The notes under the pieces were generated by a model that did not search any database, was not told where the DNA came from, and saw only the letters and a list, made by a program, of their open reading frames with translations. Source: Thuidium tamariscinum (lineage: Eukaryota > Streptophyta > Bryopsida > Hypnales > Thuidiaceae). Taken from it: a DNA stretch of 64,000 nt. Numbering within the stretch: the first letter of the stretch is position 1; each line of letters starts with the position of its first letter. The DNA is taken from NCBI GenBank assembly GCA_947034885.2, contig OX344754.2, positions 21,656,501 through 21,720,500 on the forward strand. The letters run 5' to 3'. A program made the translations under genes and the position numbers. Of the stretch, positions 1-10,130 are shown in pieces.

Positions 1-1591
1 CCAATTCTTTTTGCAAGTCAAGCCAACTTTTATGGCCAATCGGCAAAGTTTGTTGGTTTGGCTCGACATGAGCTTTGCCCTTGTCCATTGGAAGAGAGAG
101 TTGATCGCTACCTTGAGTCCCTTGACTTGGCTCAATACATTTCAATGATTCAGCCATCCTTTGAATCTTTTCCTTGTCTTTGGGTATTTGTTGTTCTTTG
201 ATGAGCTCAGTCTTCCACCATATAATATCTCTTGCACTTTCTTTTAGCTCCTCCCTCAATTGAGCGTGACTTTCTTCACAATGAATCGCGGACGTGAGAA
301 TTGGTAACATTTGATCGGTGAAGTGCAGGAAAGCCGTCGCACCGCTCAATAGTGTAGGAGCTAGGGATGCTAATTCATCAGCAAACGCACCAACCCTTGG
401 AGCCAATTCATCTATCCATGAGGCAGTTCTTGTCAATGCCAGAGCGGCATGTGGAAAGTCAGCGGGTTTATATACTTTCTTCGGTGGAGTACTGCTTTCC
501 GGCTCGTTCTGCTGAGTCCGTTGCTCAAATGGAAACAAACGTTCTTCAACTGTCTTCCACTTCATACTAAGGTCAAGCAAGCCTTCCAAATGCGGAATCT
601 ATGGCATTGCAACAAGATTCTTGAAGCTAGTCGAGTCTAAACTTGACAAATGTGGATACTTTTTTATAAACTCATATGTATCCACTGTCACATTCGTCTT
701 TGCAACATTGGGTTGTTGCACATTCGTTCTTGACAGGTCCTCTTGAGTGATTGGAGTACACAATGGGCTCTCCGATGTTGGCAACTGTGGATTTGGAGCT
801 GCATATCCCAAACTATCTAAAACACCGTTGTCTACATAATGTCCAATTGTGACATTGGCCCCTGCAACCTCTTCGTCCGTGGGGTCCGTCTTCGGAGAAG
901 ACGGGCCACCATTTTTGTTGACGAGCTCTTCTCGGTTGGGAGATTTGTTTTGGTCATTCACATGAACCGTAGAAACGTCCATAACTTTCGATGTCGTCTC
1001 CCTCGAATCCAACTGCGGTTTCGCACATGCGCTTGCTGAGGCCATCGTTGTAGGCGTTGCTGGATTTTGTAAGCTTGGTTGTACCCTCTGCGCCGTCTGC
1101 GGCCAAGAATCAGGAATATCCTTTTGATTTTGCTGCAGCAGTAGAGGATTCTTCTTTGTTGTTTGGAACGTGCTCCAATCTACCTTGCGTTTCAATCTCA
1201 GTTCTGCATACACCATGGACGCCAAGCTGTAGTTGATGTACCCTTTAGACATTGGTTTAGGGCCAAACATGGCCCCCCACACCTCTGTCGCTCGATGGAC
1301 AAAGTGCGGGTCAACGCAATTGTGTGGTTTACAGTTGAAATCCGCAGTCTAGCGTGCGTGTGCATCCCGAGGCCACAACTTGTTGATGTGGTACATTTTA
1401 ACGTACTGCTTACATAGTTTGGAGGTCCAATAATCTGCGGCCTCATTTTCCCAACCGCTCTCTGCTATGATGTTCGGATCATCCAAAATTTCATAGTGTA
1501 GTCCATGTGTAGTCCCCTTCGCTTTATTTCGCTTTTTCTGGTCACCTCCTGAATTCATCCCATCAGTACCTACACCGCTGTCTGTAGCCAT
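1..1591 (-). pseudogene. Gene A: unrecognised ORF downstream of a GC island, two in-frame TAGs, runs off left edge
   Basis: One reading frame stays open from the ATG at 1591 to position 1 (about 530 codons), broken only by TAG at 1349-1351 and 599-601. The N-terminal 80 residues contain a Trp/Cys-rich block ending CKQYVKMYHINKLW. This matches gene B, which has CKKYVKMTHIAKLW. A second shared block follows the first TAG (HFVHR in A, HFVH-stop in B; then VYAELRLKRKVDW against VWAEIVLHKDVDW). The rest is low-complexity Ser/Thr/Pro sequence followed by a probably helical tail rich in Leu, Glu and Lys. Translation continues coherently after both TAGs, so this is a recently decayed gene or one that depends on readthrough. 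The upstream GC island at about 1826-2085 supplies a TATA-like ATATATGG on this strand. I do not recognise the family; a transposon-borne or plant-specific DNA-binding protein is possible but unproven. Confidence 0.6.
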
Positions 1592-1825
1592 GATAGAGAA
1601 TCCGAATTTACAAGCCCTTGCAAATCAAAATTCTGTGAACCGGAGGGTATGAAACATGTCTTCGTAATACAATCGGTCAAAGCTTTGACGTGAAAAAGTA
1701 ATGACCCCTTCTCTCCGCCAAGTAGGAGCAACTAGCACCACGCACTCACACGTGGCAATAAGCAGCACATCCGACTTGGGTCACTTTGTGAGGAGAGAAG
1801 AAGTGAGGGAAATTGAAGGGGCCAT

Positions 1826-2085
1826 CCGACCATATATCCGTCTGCCGCCAGACCTAGACAAGTCCGGCACCGGACCGGCGGACAGCCAGTGCGGACCGTC
1901 GCCGGACGGGGCGTCTGCCCGGACCTCCGGCGTCCGCCTCGGATCGTTCGACCGCCCCGCCGGCCATCCGCCCGTCCGCTCTGCCGACCGCCCAATGTCC
2001 GCCCTTCGGCCCTGCCTGTCCGCCTTGACGACCGACTGGGCGTCCGACAAAGGCGTCCGCCCTACCGACCGCTCAGATTTCAAGT
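1826..2085 (-). promoter_or_regulatory. GC island 1, putative promoter of gene A
   Basis: This is a sharply bounded GC-rich block in AT-rich surroundings. I count about a dozen GTCCG or CGGAC pentamers in roughly 210 bp, on both strands. At the edge nearest gene A, read on the minus strand, the sequence passes through ATATATGG and a pyrimidine-rich stretch about 240 bp before the ATG at 1591. Islands 2 and 3 stand in the same relation to genes B and K. The promoter role is inferred from this repeated layout. Confidence 0.5.
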
Positions 2086-2175
2086 CCAAACTGAATATTG
2101 GATTCCAGAAGTGAAAAGTCGACATTGGATTCCACAAGTCCAAAGTGAACATTGGGTTCTCCAGAAGTTATATTT
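2086..2175. repeat. Three imperfect direct repeats of about 33 bp
   Basis: Three imperfect units, each containing a variant of AACATTGGATTCCA followed by AAGT, lie directly against GC island 1 on the side away from gene A. They read as repeated peptides on the plus strand, but I see no gene there. Confidence 0.55.
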
Positions 2176-4996
2176 AAAGCTTGAACCCTTAAAGGACCGT
2201 CAATATACTTTCACCAAAAGCGCTCCAATTGCCTCCAAAAAACCAAAACTGCCATTTCTAGTACAAGTACCAAAATCTTTGGAAAAAAACTTTTTTTGAC
2301 ATATCTGATCGTAGGATATTGTATTGTATAGTATCAAAAGCATGTGGTAAAAATTTCAAACATTTCCACCGAGTGGATTACAAGATATAAGCATTCAAAT
2401 TAACTGAAATCATTTTTTTTACCCTGCGAAAGCCGAAAAGCAAGGCAGCTGCACTTCCCAAGCTCACATTTCTATGAAAAAATGACCTAAATGGTCGTGC
2501 TTCTTTGGATTTGTTTTCCTACAGAAGTTGGGCACATGCTTAAAAATTTTCAAATCATTTGGAATAGTACAACGTATAGGAAAAAAATAGTAAGTACGTA
2601 GTAGTAGTAGAGAATGATAAAACGCACTACATTATTTACAGTTGAAATATGGAATTGAAAATTCCCAATCCCAAATTTTCAATGGTCGCAAATTTGAAAT
2701 GTTGTAATAATGTATCTACATCCTACGATTTTATTTTCGTCCAAAAATATTGGAAGTTGGGTAAGATAAAGGATTTCAAAGTTTATTTTAGAGTAGGAAA
2801 TCCAAAATTACCCGGAAACAGAAAATCCACATCACTTTTGACTCATTCATCAAAATGGAATGATTCAAAACTTCACGCGTATCCAGAACTCTAGAAAATG
2901 AATTTGTGGAATTCTTGTTTATGAAATAAGTGATTTTCTCTGATTTGCATGAAATGCCCTGTTACAAAAAAAAAATAACATATTAGGCTATAACCTTTGA
3001 CCGGCATTTTCAAATGCCATGAAAATTTGGTGCATATGACAGATCTTCCTCGCCCCCACATTGGTCAATTGACTCAATTCCATTCAAATTTTAGCCTCAA
3101 ATCTGGATATCCCCGCTCATAAGTAGTAGGTACCTACCCAAAATTTCTATACATCCCAAAAAAAAAGTGCGGGCTTTTAGGGGTAAAAATGGGAAGGGTT
3201 GGAAAAAGCATCCAATGTTCAATGTATTATGTATGTGTGAAATTGAGTTTCATTCTGCACATTAAAATTTTTAAAGAAAGTAAGTCCTCAACCCTACACC
3301 CTATCCGAATAGCATGGACGTCCACTTTTGTAGAGTGTAGACAAGCCCAAATCCTAAACCTTAAACCCTAGAACCTAAACCATAGCTTCTTCATCATTTT
3401 TGCATTATGGAAATATGGGTGCCATATAAAATAATAAATAGTGAAAATAAATTGATGAATGATTCAAGGATCCAACACATTATTAATTTAAAAAATGTAT
3501 GCATCCTACTTTAATAGAGAAAACATATACTCTTTACATATTTCTAAATGCAAACCAGTAAGGCAGTAAGGGGTAAAATCATTTGAAGTACACTCCTTCA
3601 TATTTACATTCACTTACATTCAAATGAAGGATTCTATAATTTTTCACATTTTGAAATCTTTTTTCAAGTATAATTGCATCATTTTCAAATTTCACTCATC
3701 CTCTAATGCAATCATGAATGTCACCATCTTCCAACTGTAGAATTGTAGAAAGTATGGTGATACATTTATCTAATTTGTTTAGAAATTGTTATATTAGGCC
3801 CTTACAAGTTAGAACTTGAGAGTTGAGAATGTCTTGCAATAAAATATGGTTATAAAATATAAATCTCTCCCTTTATTGTTAACCCTTAAAGGACCAAGGC
3901 CATTTTTTTGTTACAAACCACTCAGAACTGTCATTTCTGCTGCGTTCACTATAAGAAAACCAAGAAAATACTTTTCTTTGGATCTAACCTTAGGATCTTG
4001 TACTTTACTTATCTAGGAAAAAGTGGCAAAAATATCAGATGACTTTGATCGCTATTCGTGGAATTTTTTGGAACTATAGAGTACGGAGTATGGACCTTGA
4101 ATTAAAATTTTTGAAGGAATTTGAAGAACTTGGATGGGAGTTGAAAGTCTAAGACAAAAATTTCAAGAAAAATAGGCTTGATTTTCATTATTCAAAAAAT
4201 TATTAAGTACAAGTAAGTCCAAGATTGAAAGAAAAACTAAATCATTAATAGCTCTAACATGGGATTGAAACACAATAATCTCAATGGTGAGATTGTTCTA
4301 GTTTTTTTCAACCCCCCGTCCCTTATTTTCAATATTTTGAGTTCATTGGATCATAGATGTTGTTATTGGGAATCAATTGTGAAAAAAATTACATTCCATG
4401 GAAGTTAATCAATTTTTTTATCTTTTGAAGAAGTTTTAAAAAACTAAAAACGAGGATCGAATTTGAAATTTCAGCCCGCGGGTACTACCACAAATCCCAT
4501 GTTTCCCCACAAGGGCCAAAAGTGAATGATCCTTTAGGATTCCAACTTTCAATTGGAATTTCATTAAATTTGAATATTCCTTTGTCATAGAAGGTGTATT
4601 ACTATGTTTGGAACAATTTGAATCACCTGAATTTCAACAAATGATATTGACAATTTCCAATATTTAAGACTAGTATCATTATAATTTCCTCGAATTACAA
4701 ATTCTTCCAAAAGAAATTAATTTTTGTTGAAATTGAAAACATACTACGGTAATATAAATCATTCCTCTCTATCAGGTCCTAAGGTGAATTTTGGATACAT
4801 ATAATTTGAACATTGAAACCTAAAGTCATAGTTATTCCATGAAGTGTTCAAATTCCCCAAAATGCATGCAAATTGCAAAGAGAATCTAGCATTTATTTCT
4901 GATTTTCGAGAAGATTTAACATCAACTTGGCTGGTTTCAGAACCTAAACTAGTGTAAACTGCTTACTCAATGAATTTCAAAAATTCAAGTATCGAT
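2176..4996. other. Gene-free repeat-derived stretch
   Basis: No convincing coding region. Two diverged copies of a sequence starting AACCCTTAAAGGACC occur at about 2188 and 3885; each is followed by a block containing a CTGCCATTTCT-like word and, about 100 bp on, GATC..AGGAT. They look like fragments of one dispersed repeat. The rest is AT-rich. Confidence 0.5.
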
Positions 4997-5357
4997 GTAA
5001 GGTAGAAGCACCCATTATTTTCAGTGTATCCATAGTTTGACATTAGAGTTTCTTACAAAGTGTCCCCACGAGTACCTTGAAACTTTAGTTGTGCTTGGTG
5101 GGTTTTGATTATTTTAGATTTTGGTGTGAGAATCTAGGCAGATTTACTAGGAGTGCAGATTTAGGTGCTCTACTAAGTCCTACTTTGAAAATTCACAGAA
5201 ATTAGATGCCTCGTCCAAAAATTCTAATTTTTTTTTTGAAAATTCATGATTTTCAGTTGCCAATACTACAAAAATATTCTTTATAGGAAAAGGTGCCTCC
5301 AACTATGCTGAAACTACTAACTAACTAACTTCGGCTGTAACGGGTGCTTCTACCTTA
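4997..5357. mobile_element. MITE-like element with GTAAGGTAGAAGCACCC ends
   Basis: The left end is GTAAGGTAGAAGCACCC (4997-5013) and the right end is its near-perfect inverse, GGGTGCTTCTACCTTA (5342-5357), enclosing about 360 bp. The internal core around 5240-5300 (ending near AACTATGCTGAA) recurs near 40480-40582 and, inverted, near 32395-32575. This makes it a dispersed family. It abuts GC island 2. Confidence 0.6.
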
Positions 5358-5377
5358 GGTCTTTGAGGGTTTCAAAC

Positions 5378-5672
5378 CCCCCACCCGTCCGTCCGCTCTT
5401 TTGTCGGTGCCCCCGTCCGCCCGTCGGTGCCGCCGTTCGCCCCTCGGTGCCCCGTCCACCCGTCGGTCCGTCCGTCCCTGCGTCCGCCCCCGACGGGCGC
5501 CGTCCACGTCGTCCGTCCCTCGATGAGTCCGCCCGATGTCCGTGTGATCCAGCGGACGCCGATTTCTGTCCGCTGGATTCTGGTGTCCGCCTCTCTGTCG
5601 TCGGATGAGCATCTGGCCGTCCGCCTCGGTCCGGCCATCGGCTCAGCATAAGAAGCGGGGCGGACGGCTCAT
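5378..5672 (+). promoter_or_regulatory. GC island 2, putative promoter of gene B
   Basis: Dense GTCCG/GTCCGCC words on the plus strand, with low-complexity overlapping frames on both strands typical of biased composition. The gene-proximal edge carries CATAAGAAGCGGGGCGG at about 5646, which resembles GTATAAGAGGGGCGG at the same place in island 3. Gene B starts about 280 bp downstream. Confidence 0.5.
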
Positions 5673-5948
5673 TTTGCCACAACCGTTTCCCTCTAGAGTG
5701 GATGATCCAGTGCCTGATTTTAATCTGTGGCTCTGCGCGCCCCTTCCGACGTTGTGTGCAAACGGTTGTGCTTCATTAATCATCACTAAAATGCTTCACG
5801 AACTTTAGTTGAAGTAATGATCAAGCTCTGAGGGACTACAACTTCATCTAAACTGCATCGCACTGTAACTTTGAAGCATTTTGATTTCTTATTGCTGGAA
5901 TTAGTGTGAACGAAGTCATCAATTGCTCTCATTTTAGTCAACGCCACC

Positions 5949-7022
5949 ATGCCTCATGATGAAAACAAGAAAAACAAGGGGAAATCCCAAAGCATAAATT
6001 GGGATGATTGGAATGATCCAATGTGTGTTGGTGAACCCGGATGGGAGAGTGAACCAAAGAAAGTTTGGACCGCCACTACGTGCAAGAAGTACGTGAAAAT
6101 GACGCACATTGCCAAATTGTGGGCATCGGACCGTGCAACGCAACAAGTTCACCGTTGGGAAGGGCAGACATCCATGTGTCTCAGTAGGCACTTTGTTCAC
6201 TGATACAATGAAGTGACGCGTAATGCTGGTATACGTGACTCCAAACCAAATGTCATGAATTATACGAACATGGCCATGGTTTGGGCAGAGATTGTACTTC
6301 ACAAAGATGTTGATTGGCGCACAATATATGGAAAAGATGTGGTGACTCTCAATCGCAACGAAGCAGTCATTTATACGAGCTGAACTAATGCAAGCGATTG
6401 CATGCCCGAATGGTCCAATCGAGGCCAATTTGGATTTCCTGCAACAGTGATGCCGGATGCAGACGAGCCCGTCCCAGATGATGATGATGATGTTGAAGAG
6501 GCTACTGCACCCGTGGCCGGTGGAGAGAGGCATGAACGTAGAGAAGCTCGAGAGGACATTCAATACGAGCATGAAATGCGTGAGGCAATGCGGAGAAGCA
6601 TAGAAGATCGTGGTCCACAATATGGTTACGATGGGTACTATGGACGTGAACGTGGTACACATGACCCACGAGGTGGACAAAGTCATTCTCAAATCGTAGG
6701 AGGAAGCCGCGGAACCGCGCACAATGCTCCTTCTACCCAAGAAGGCTCCCAATACCATTCGAGGTCTAGTGGAGGTGGTTCATATGGAAATTATGGGCAT
6801 CATGGAGGGTCTTACCATGGCCGTTCAAATGAAGGAGGCTCCTACTATGGAGATTGAGTTCCTCCTCCAACCTTTGGAGGGCCTCATTACGGGAACTATG
6901 GACAAGGAGGAGCGGGAAGCGGAGTAGGAGACGTGTACGGTGGAGGACCATATATAGGGGTGTATGGATCTAGTTCTGTAGGCTATAGTCAGAGAGATGA
7001 TACCGACTCAGATTCCGAGTGA
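5949..7022 (+). pseudogene. Gene B: paralogue of gene A, three in-frame TGAs
   Basis: A single frame of 357 codons runs from an ATG in good context (GCCACCATG) to TGA at 7020-7022. It is interrupted by TGA at 6201-6203, 6381-6383 and 6855-6857. The first 85 codons carry the Trp-rich block with CKKYVKM-HIAKLW shared with gene A. The segment after the first TGA (KPNVMNYTNMAMVWAEI) aligns with gene A's KPMSKGYINYSLASMVYAEL. Where B has the first TGA, A has CGA (Arg), which points to CGA-to-TGA mutation. The C-terminal half is an acidic run, an Arg/Glu-rich helix, then a Gly/Tyr/Ser/His-rich low-complexity tail ending DDTDSDSE. Such tails occur on several plant transposon and RNA-binding proteins, but I cannot name the family. 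Probably non-functional unless TGA is read through. Confidence 0.65.
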
Positions 7023-7724
7023 AGTACAACAAAAAGACTACACTCTTGTAGTGGCTAGTCCGCACTACGGTGTAATGATTGTAATCCACTGCCATGTACC
7101 GTAGGTGGTGGCAAGCATGGTATTGTAATGTTGGTGAGGGGTACTCACGAACCTATAAGTATTTATGAAAATACAAATTTTTGAAATGCGTGAGTACAAT
7201 ATTGAATCTATGGATGGGACCTTTTACCTGTAGTATTAAAATTAACCAATGTGTAGCTATTGTTATTATTTAAATATGAATATTGCATCAGAATGTTTTC
7301 CCCTCTTTTCTAGTACTCCGGTTACAATGCCTCCTTGAATATATATTTGAAACATAGTTTTAACAACTTAGAATTGTGAAGTAGAATTTAATAAGCTAAA
7401 AACTTGATTGGGGTTATGCTTGTTATGCCTTTGAACCTAATATTATTTTGATGACCCATTTTGAAAATTGTGAAAATTGTCAAGGCAGTACTTGGTCATT
7501 TGGGGGTTAAAAGAAATAGAAGACTTACATGTTAGTTTATTTAAGTTTAGGAGAATAAAATAAGAGAGGCCCTAATTCCTCATCCGTAGTCCAAAGAGGT
7601 TGAATGAAACTTTCACGTGTTTTTTTTTCCCTATGTAATCTCTAGCATGTCTATTTAGAATTTGTATGAGAATAAAATAAGAGAGGCCCTAATTCCTCAT
7701 CCGTAGTCAAAATTCAATGACATT
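7023..7724. repeat. 3' flank of gene B with a direct repeat of about 40 bp
   Basis: No gene seen. The sequence GAGAATAAAATAAGAGAGGC and the following CCTAATTCCTCATCCGTAGT occur twice, at about 7550 and 7668, some 118 bp apart. Confidence 0.55.
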
Positions 7725-8164
7725 CCAATTTCTCCAATTGTTCTATGACATTCCAACCTCTCCATATTTTTTTTGGCCCGTCTTCACATGAAATTTGAAA
7801 TGAATAGGCCATTTACAAAGTAGACCCAAAAATGGCTACGTGGCGTATTTTTTGAAATAAAATCAAAACTAGACAATTTCAAATGTGGCATGGAAATTAG
7901 TCATAGAACATAAATGTCCTATGACATTCCAACTTCTCCATATTTTTTTCGGCCCCTTTTCACGTGAAATTTCAAATGAATAGGGCACTTAGCAAAAAAC
8001 TCCAAATATTGCAATGTAGCCTATTTTTTGGAATCTCACAAAAAATAGGCAATTTCAATTTCCAAATGGAAATTTATCATAGAACACAAATGTTCTATGA
8101 CATTCCAACCTCTCCATATTTTTTTGGCCCCTCTTCACGTGAAATTTCAAATGAAGGCCTTCTA
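7725..8164. repeat. Tandem array of a ~177-bp unit, two full copies and a partial third
   Basis: Units beginning TTCTATGACATTCCAAC or CCTATGACATTCCAAC recur at about 7741, 7917 and 8095. Each continues with CTCCATATTTTTTT, GGCCC, TTCAC.TGAAATTT and, in the full units, AAATAGGCAATTTC-like words. The third unit is truncated exactly where GC island 3 begins. Confidence 0.7.
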
Positions 8165-8475
8165 CAAAGTAGACCGTTGGATTCGTCGGACGGCACCCGC
8201 CCGATCATGGTCGTCCGTCGGATCGATCGGACGGTGGACTTCCCGTCCGCCCGATCGGGTGGACGCGTTTCCGACGTGCATTGTGTCGGCGGACGGACTG
8301 CTGCCATCCAAAGAGGCGGACGCATATCCGTCCGCCCGTCCACGGACGCCCGATCATGTAGACGCGTGCGCGCCGTCCGATCGATCGGCGGACAACGCCT
8401 CGTTAGGTCGTCCGCACAGGTTTAGGGCGTCCGCCAGGGTATAAGAGGGGCGGTCGGGGCCGTCCGCCCTCACTC
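8165..8475 (+). promoter_or_regulatory. GC island 3, putative promoter of gene K
   Basis: GC-rich block full of GTCCG, CGGACG and CGATCGG words. At its downstream edge is GTATAAGAGGGGCGG (about 8440), a good TATA box, followed by GCCGTCCGCC and a pyrimidine-rich CTCTTGTTTTCTCC initiator-like run. The first ATG of gene K lies about 185 bp below the TATA box. This is the clearest core promoter of the three gene-linked islands. Confidence 0.6.
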
Positions 8476-8627
8476 TTGTTTTCTCCTTTGCATTTTGCAA
8501 GCGTGGAGTGGAAAGCTTGGTGGCTTAAGTTCTTAAGTCTCCATTGGTCCCCTCCTAGGGAAAGCAAAGGTGACATTATTGGGGCCCCCTTGTTGCTTTT
8601 TTTCGAAGTTTTGACGTGATTTTTATC

Positions 8628-10130
8628 ATGATGGGACGAACAAAGAAGGCGGGTAAAAGGAAACTAGAGGAGGTGGCAGGTCCATCTAAAGAGGAGGCAA
8701 AAGCAAACAAGCCCTCTGAAGCATTGAATAATATGATGATTAAAGTGATCGTGGACTTCTACGAATCGGAGAGCATGATGTCCTTGCAGATGAAGTATGT
8801 TTGCTACAATGAGGACTGTCCTAAAAAATTCAAGGACGACATGTGGCGACGGTTTATGGATGCGGTTTCTGTTCCAGAATGGCACAGTGAGATGGATAAA
8901 AGTGGCTTTCAGTAGTTATTGAAAAATAAGGTGCATGACGCGTTGTGGATTGCGAAGGCCATCTTAACGAAGTATGGGAAGCATCACCGTGAACATGATG
9001 CCGCATTTGAGCAAGTCATTCTAAGGGCTGAATTGTTTGTCGGCCAATGTGCTCCATTTGCGTCTGCCAGGAACAGACGAGGATCTATGGGTTGGTGGAA
9101 AACCAATGATGGAATGGTTGAATTGACGGAAGGCAGGAAGCTTCTAATAGCACTTCCAGACACGGTGACCGTGATTTATTGTGATGATGTCGTGACCAAA
9201 GGCGGGTACGCAACAATTCGGAGGGTGCAAATTCGGGGATGCCGTGAAATACCTGAGTATTGGGAGTTTGCAGCAAAGCTATCTAATGTACAGCAGATGC
9301 TACCTCATCTTGCAAAGGCGGAATACCAAAACGAGTCCATGGCGGTGCGGATTGGCCATCCCGGAGTGATACGGTTTTCTGCAGTTCATGCAAGGAGGAA
9401 TGAAGGATATGCATATTGGTGGAATGGCGGGACCTTGCGGAAGATGATGCATTTGGATAGAACTTATCCAGACAACATACGTATGCACTTGCAATATAGC
9501 TCGCCAACGGATGCGGATGTCATTGCCGTGGATCATCTTGCACGATTTCGGAAGAAACGTACGGAGCTAGCATGGGCATTGTTGCATATCATGCATGCGG
9601 TGCACGATGCAAGATATTTGTACAATGATATCTCACTGGACAACATTATGTTGCACTTTCCCGCGGACGAGTCGCGCGTGTACATTGGAGTGTGCGATTG
9701 GGGCATGACTTCGTACGTTATAGAACCACCAAAGTCATTGTACGTGTTCACATCCAAACAAGAGATGGATGCTGCTTTGCAAAACCATTGGTGGGTGACC
9801 TCGAAAATTGCATATTTGCACGAAAAAGACAAAAATGTGCAAGTAATTCCAAGTTTATCCATTGCAACGGAGGAGTACGCGGTGTGCAAAATAACCATGG
9901 CAATTAACAGGGATTGCATGTCAGAGGAGTACCACAAGTTGAACATGAAAACGGCAAGCATGAGCAAATTTGATCACCAAGCGTTGGCAATGTCATTTCG
10001 TGCGTACTTGGAGCGCCCTTGCAAAGACGGCCCGGAGAATGCGGGCGGTTTGGCACGCATCATTAATCGTTGGACCAGTACTTTCAACTGGCCTATTCCC
10101 AATGAACACTTTCGGCATTCGTATGAATAG
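8628..10130 (+). pseudogene. Gene K: atypical protein-kinase-like protein, one in-frame TAG
   Basis: One frame of 500 codons starts at ATG 8628 (a second ATG follows at 8631) and ends with TAG at 10128-10130. The only break is TAG at 8913-8915, after which the frame continues. The first 95 residues are Lys-rich and then resemble a small DNA-binding-like helical segment. The kinase-like part has a glycine loop GGYATIRRV near residue 192, a candidate VAIK lysine in FAAK (residue 217), YND for HRD with DISLDN downstream (332-339), and DWG for DFG (Asp 357). Catalytic Asp, Asn and metal-binding Asp are therefore present although all motifs are atypical. This resembles lineage-expanded eukaryotic kinase-like families rather than ordinary plant receptor kinases. 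Its promoter layout matches genes A and B, so it probably belongs to the same kind of repeated cassette. One more C-to-T change (CAG to TAG) would explain the break. Confidence 0.7.

Noticed and set aside
1701..2299. Overlapping frames of 80-137 codons on both strands across GC island 1, and the same in islands 2 and 3
   Set aside because: They are by-products of GC-rich repeated words, open on both strands with low-complexity Arg/Pro/Gly content and no conservation between islands.
5934..6758. 274-codon minus-strand frame over gene B
   Set aside because: Antisense shadow: gene B's plus frame matches paralogue A, which settles the strand.
8628..10130. Gene K as fungal contamination (FunK1-type kinase)
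   Set aside because: The YND..DIS..N pattern is reminiscent, but gene K shares promoter structure and decay pattern with neighbouring genes in the same AT-rich context, so it belongs to this genome.
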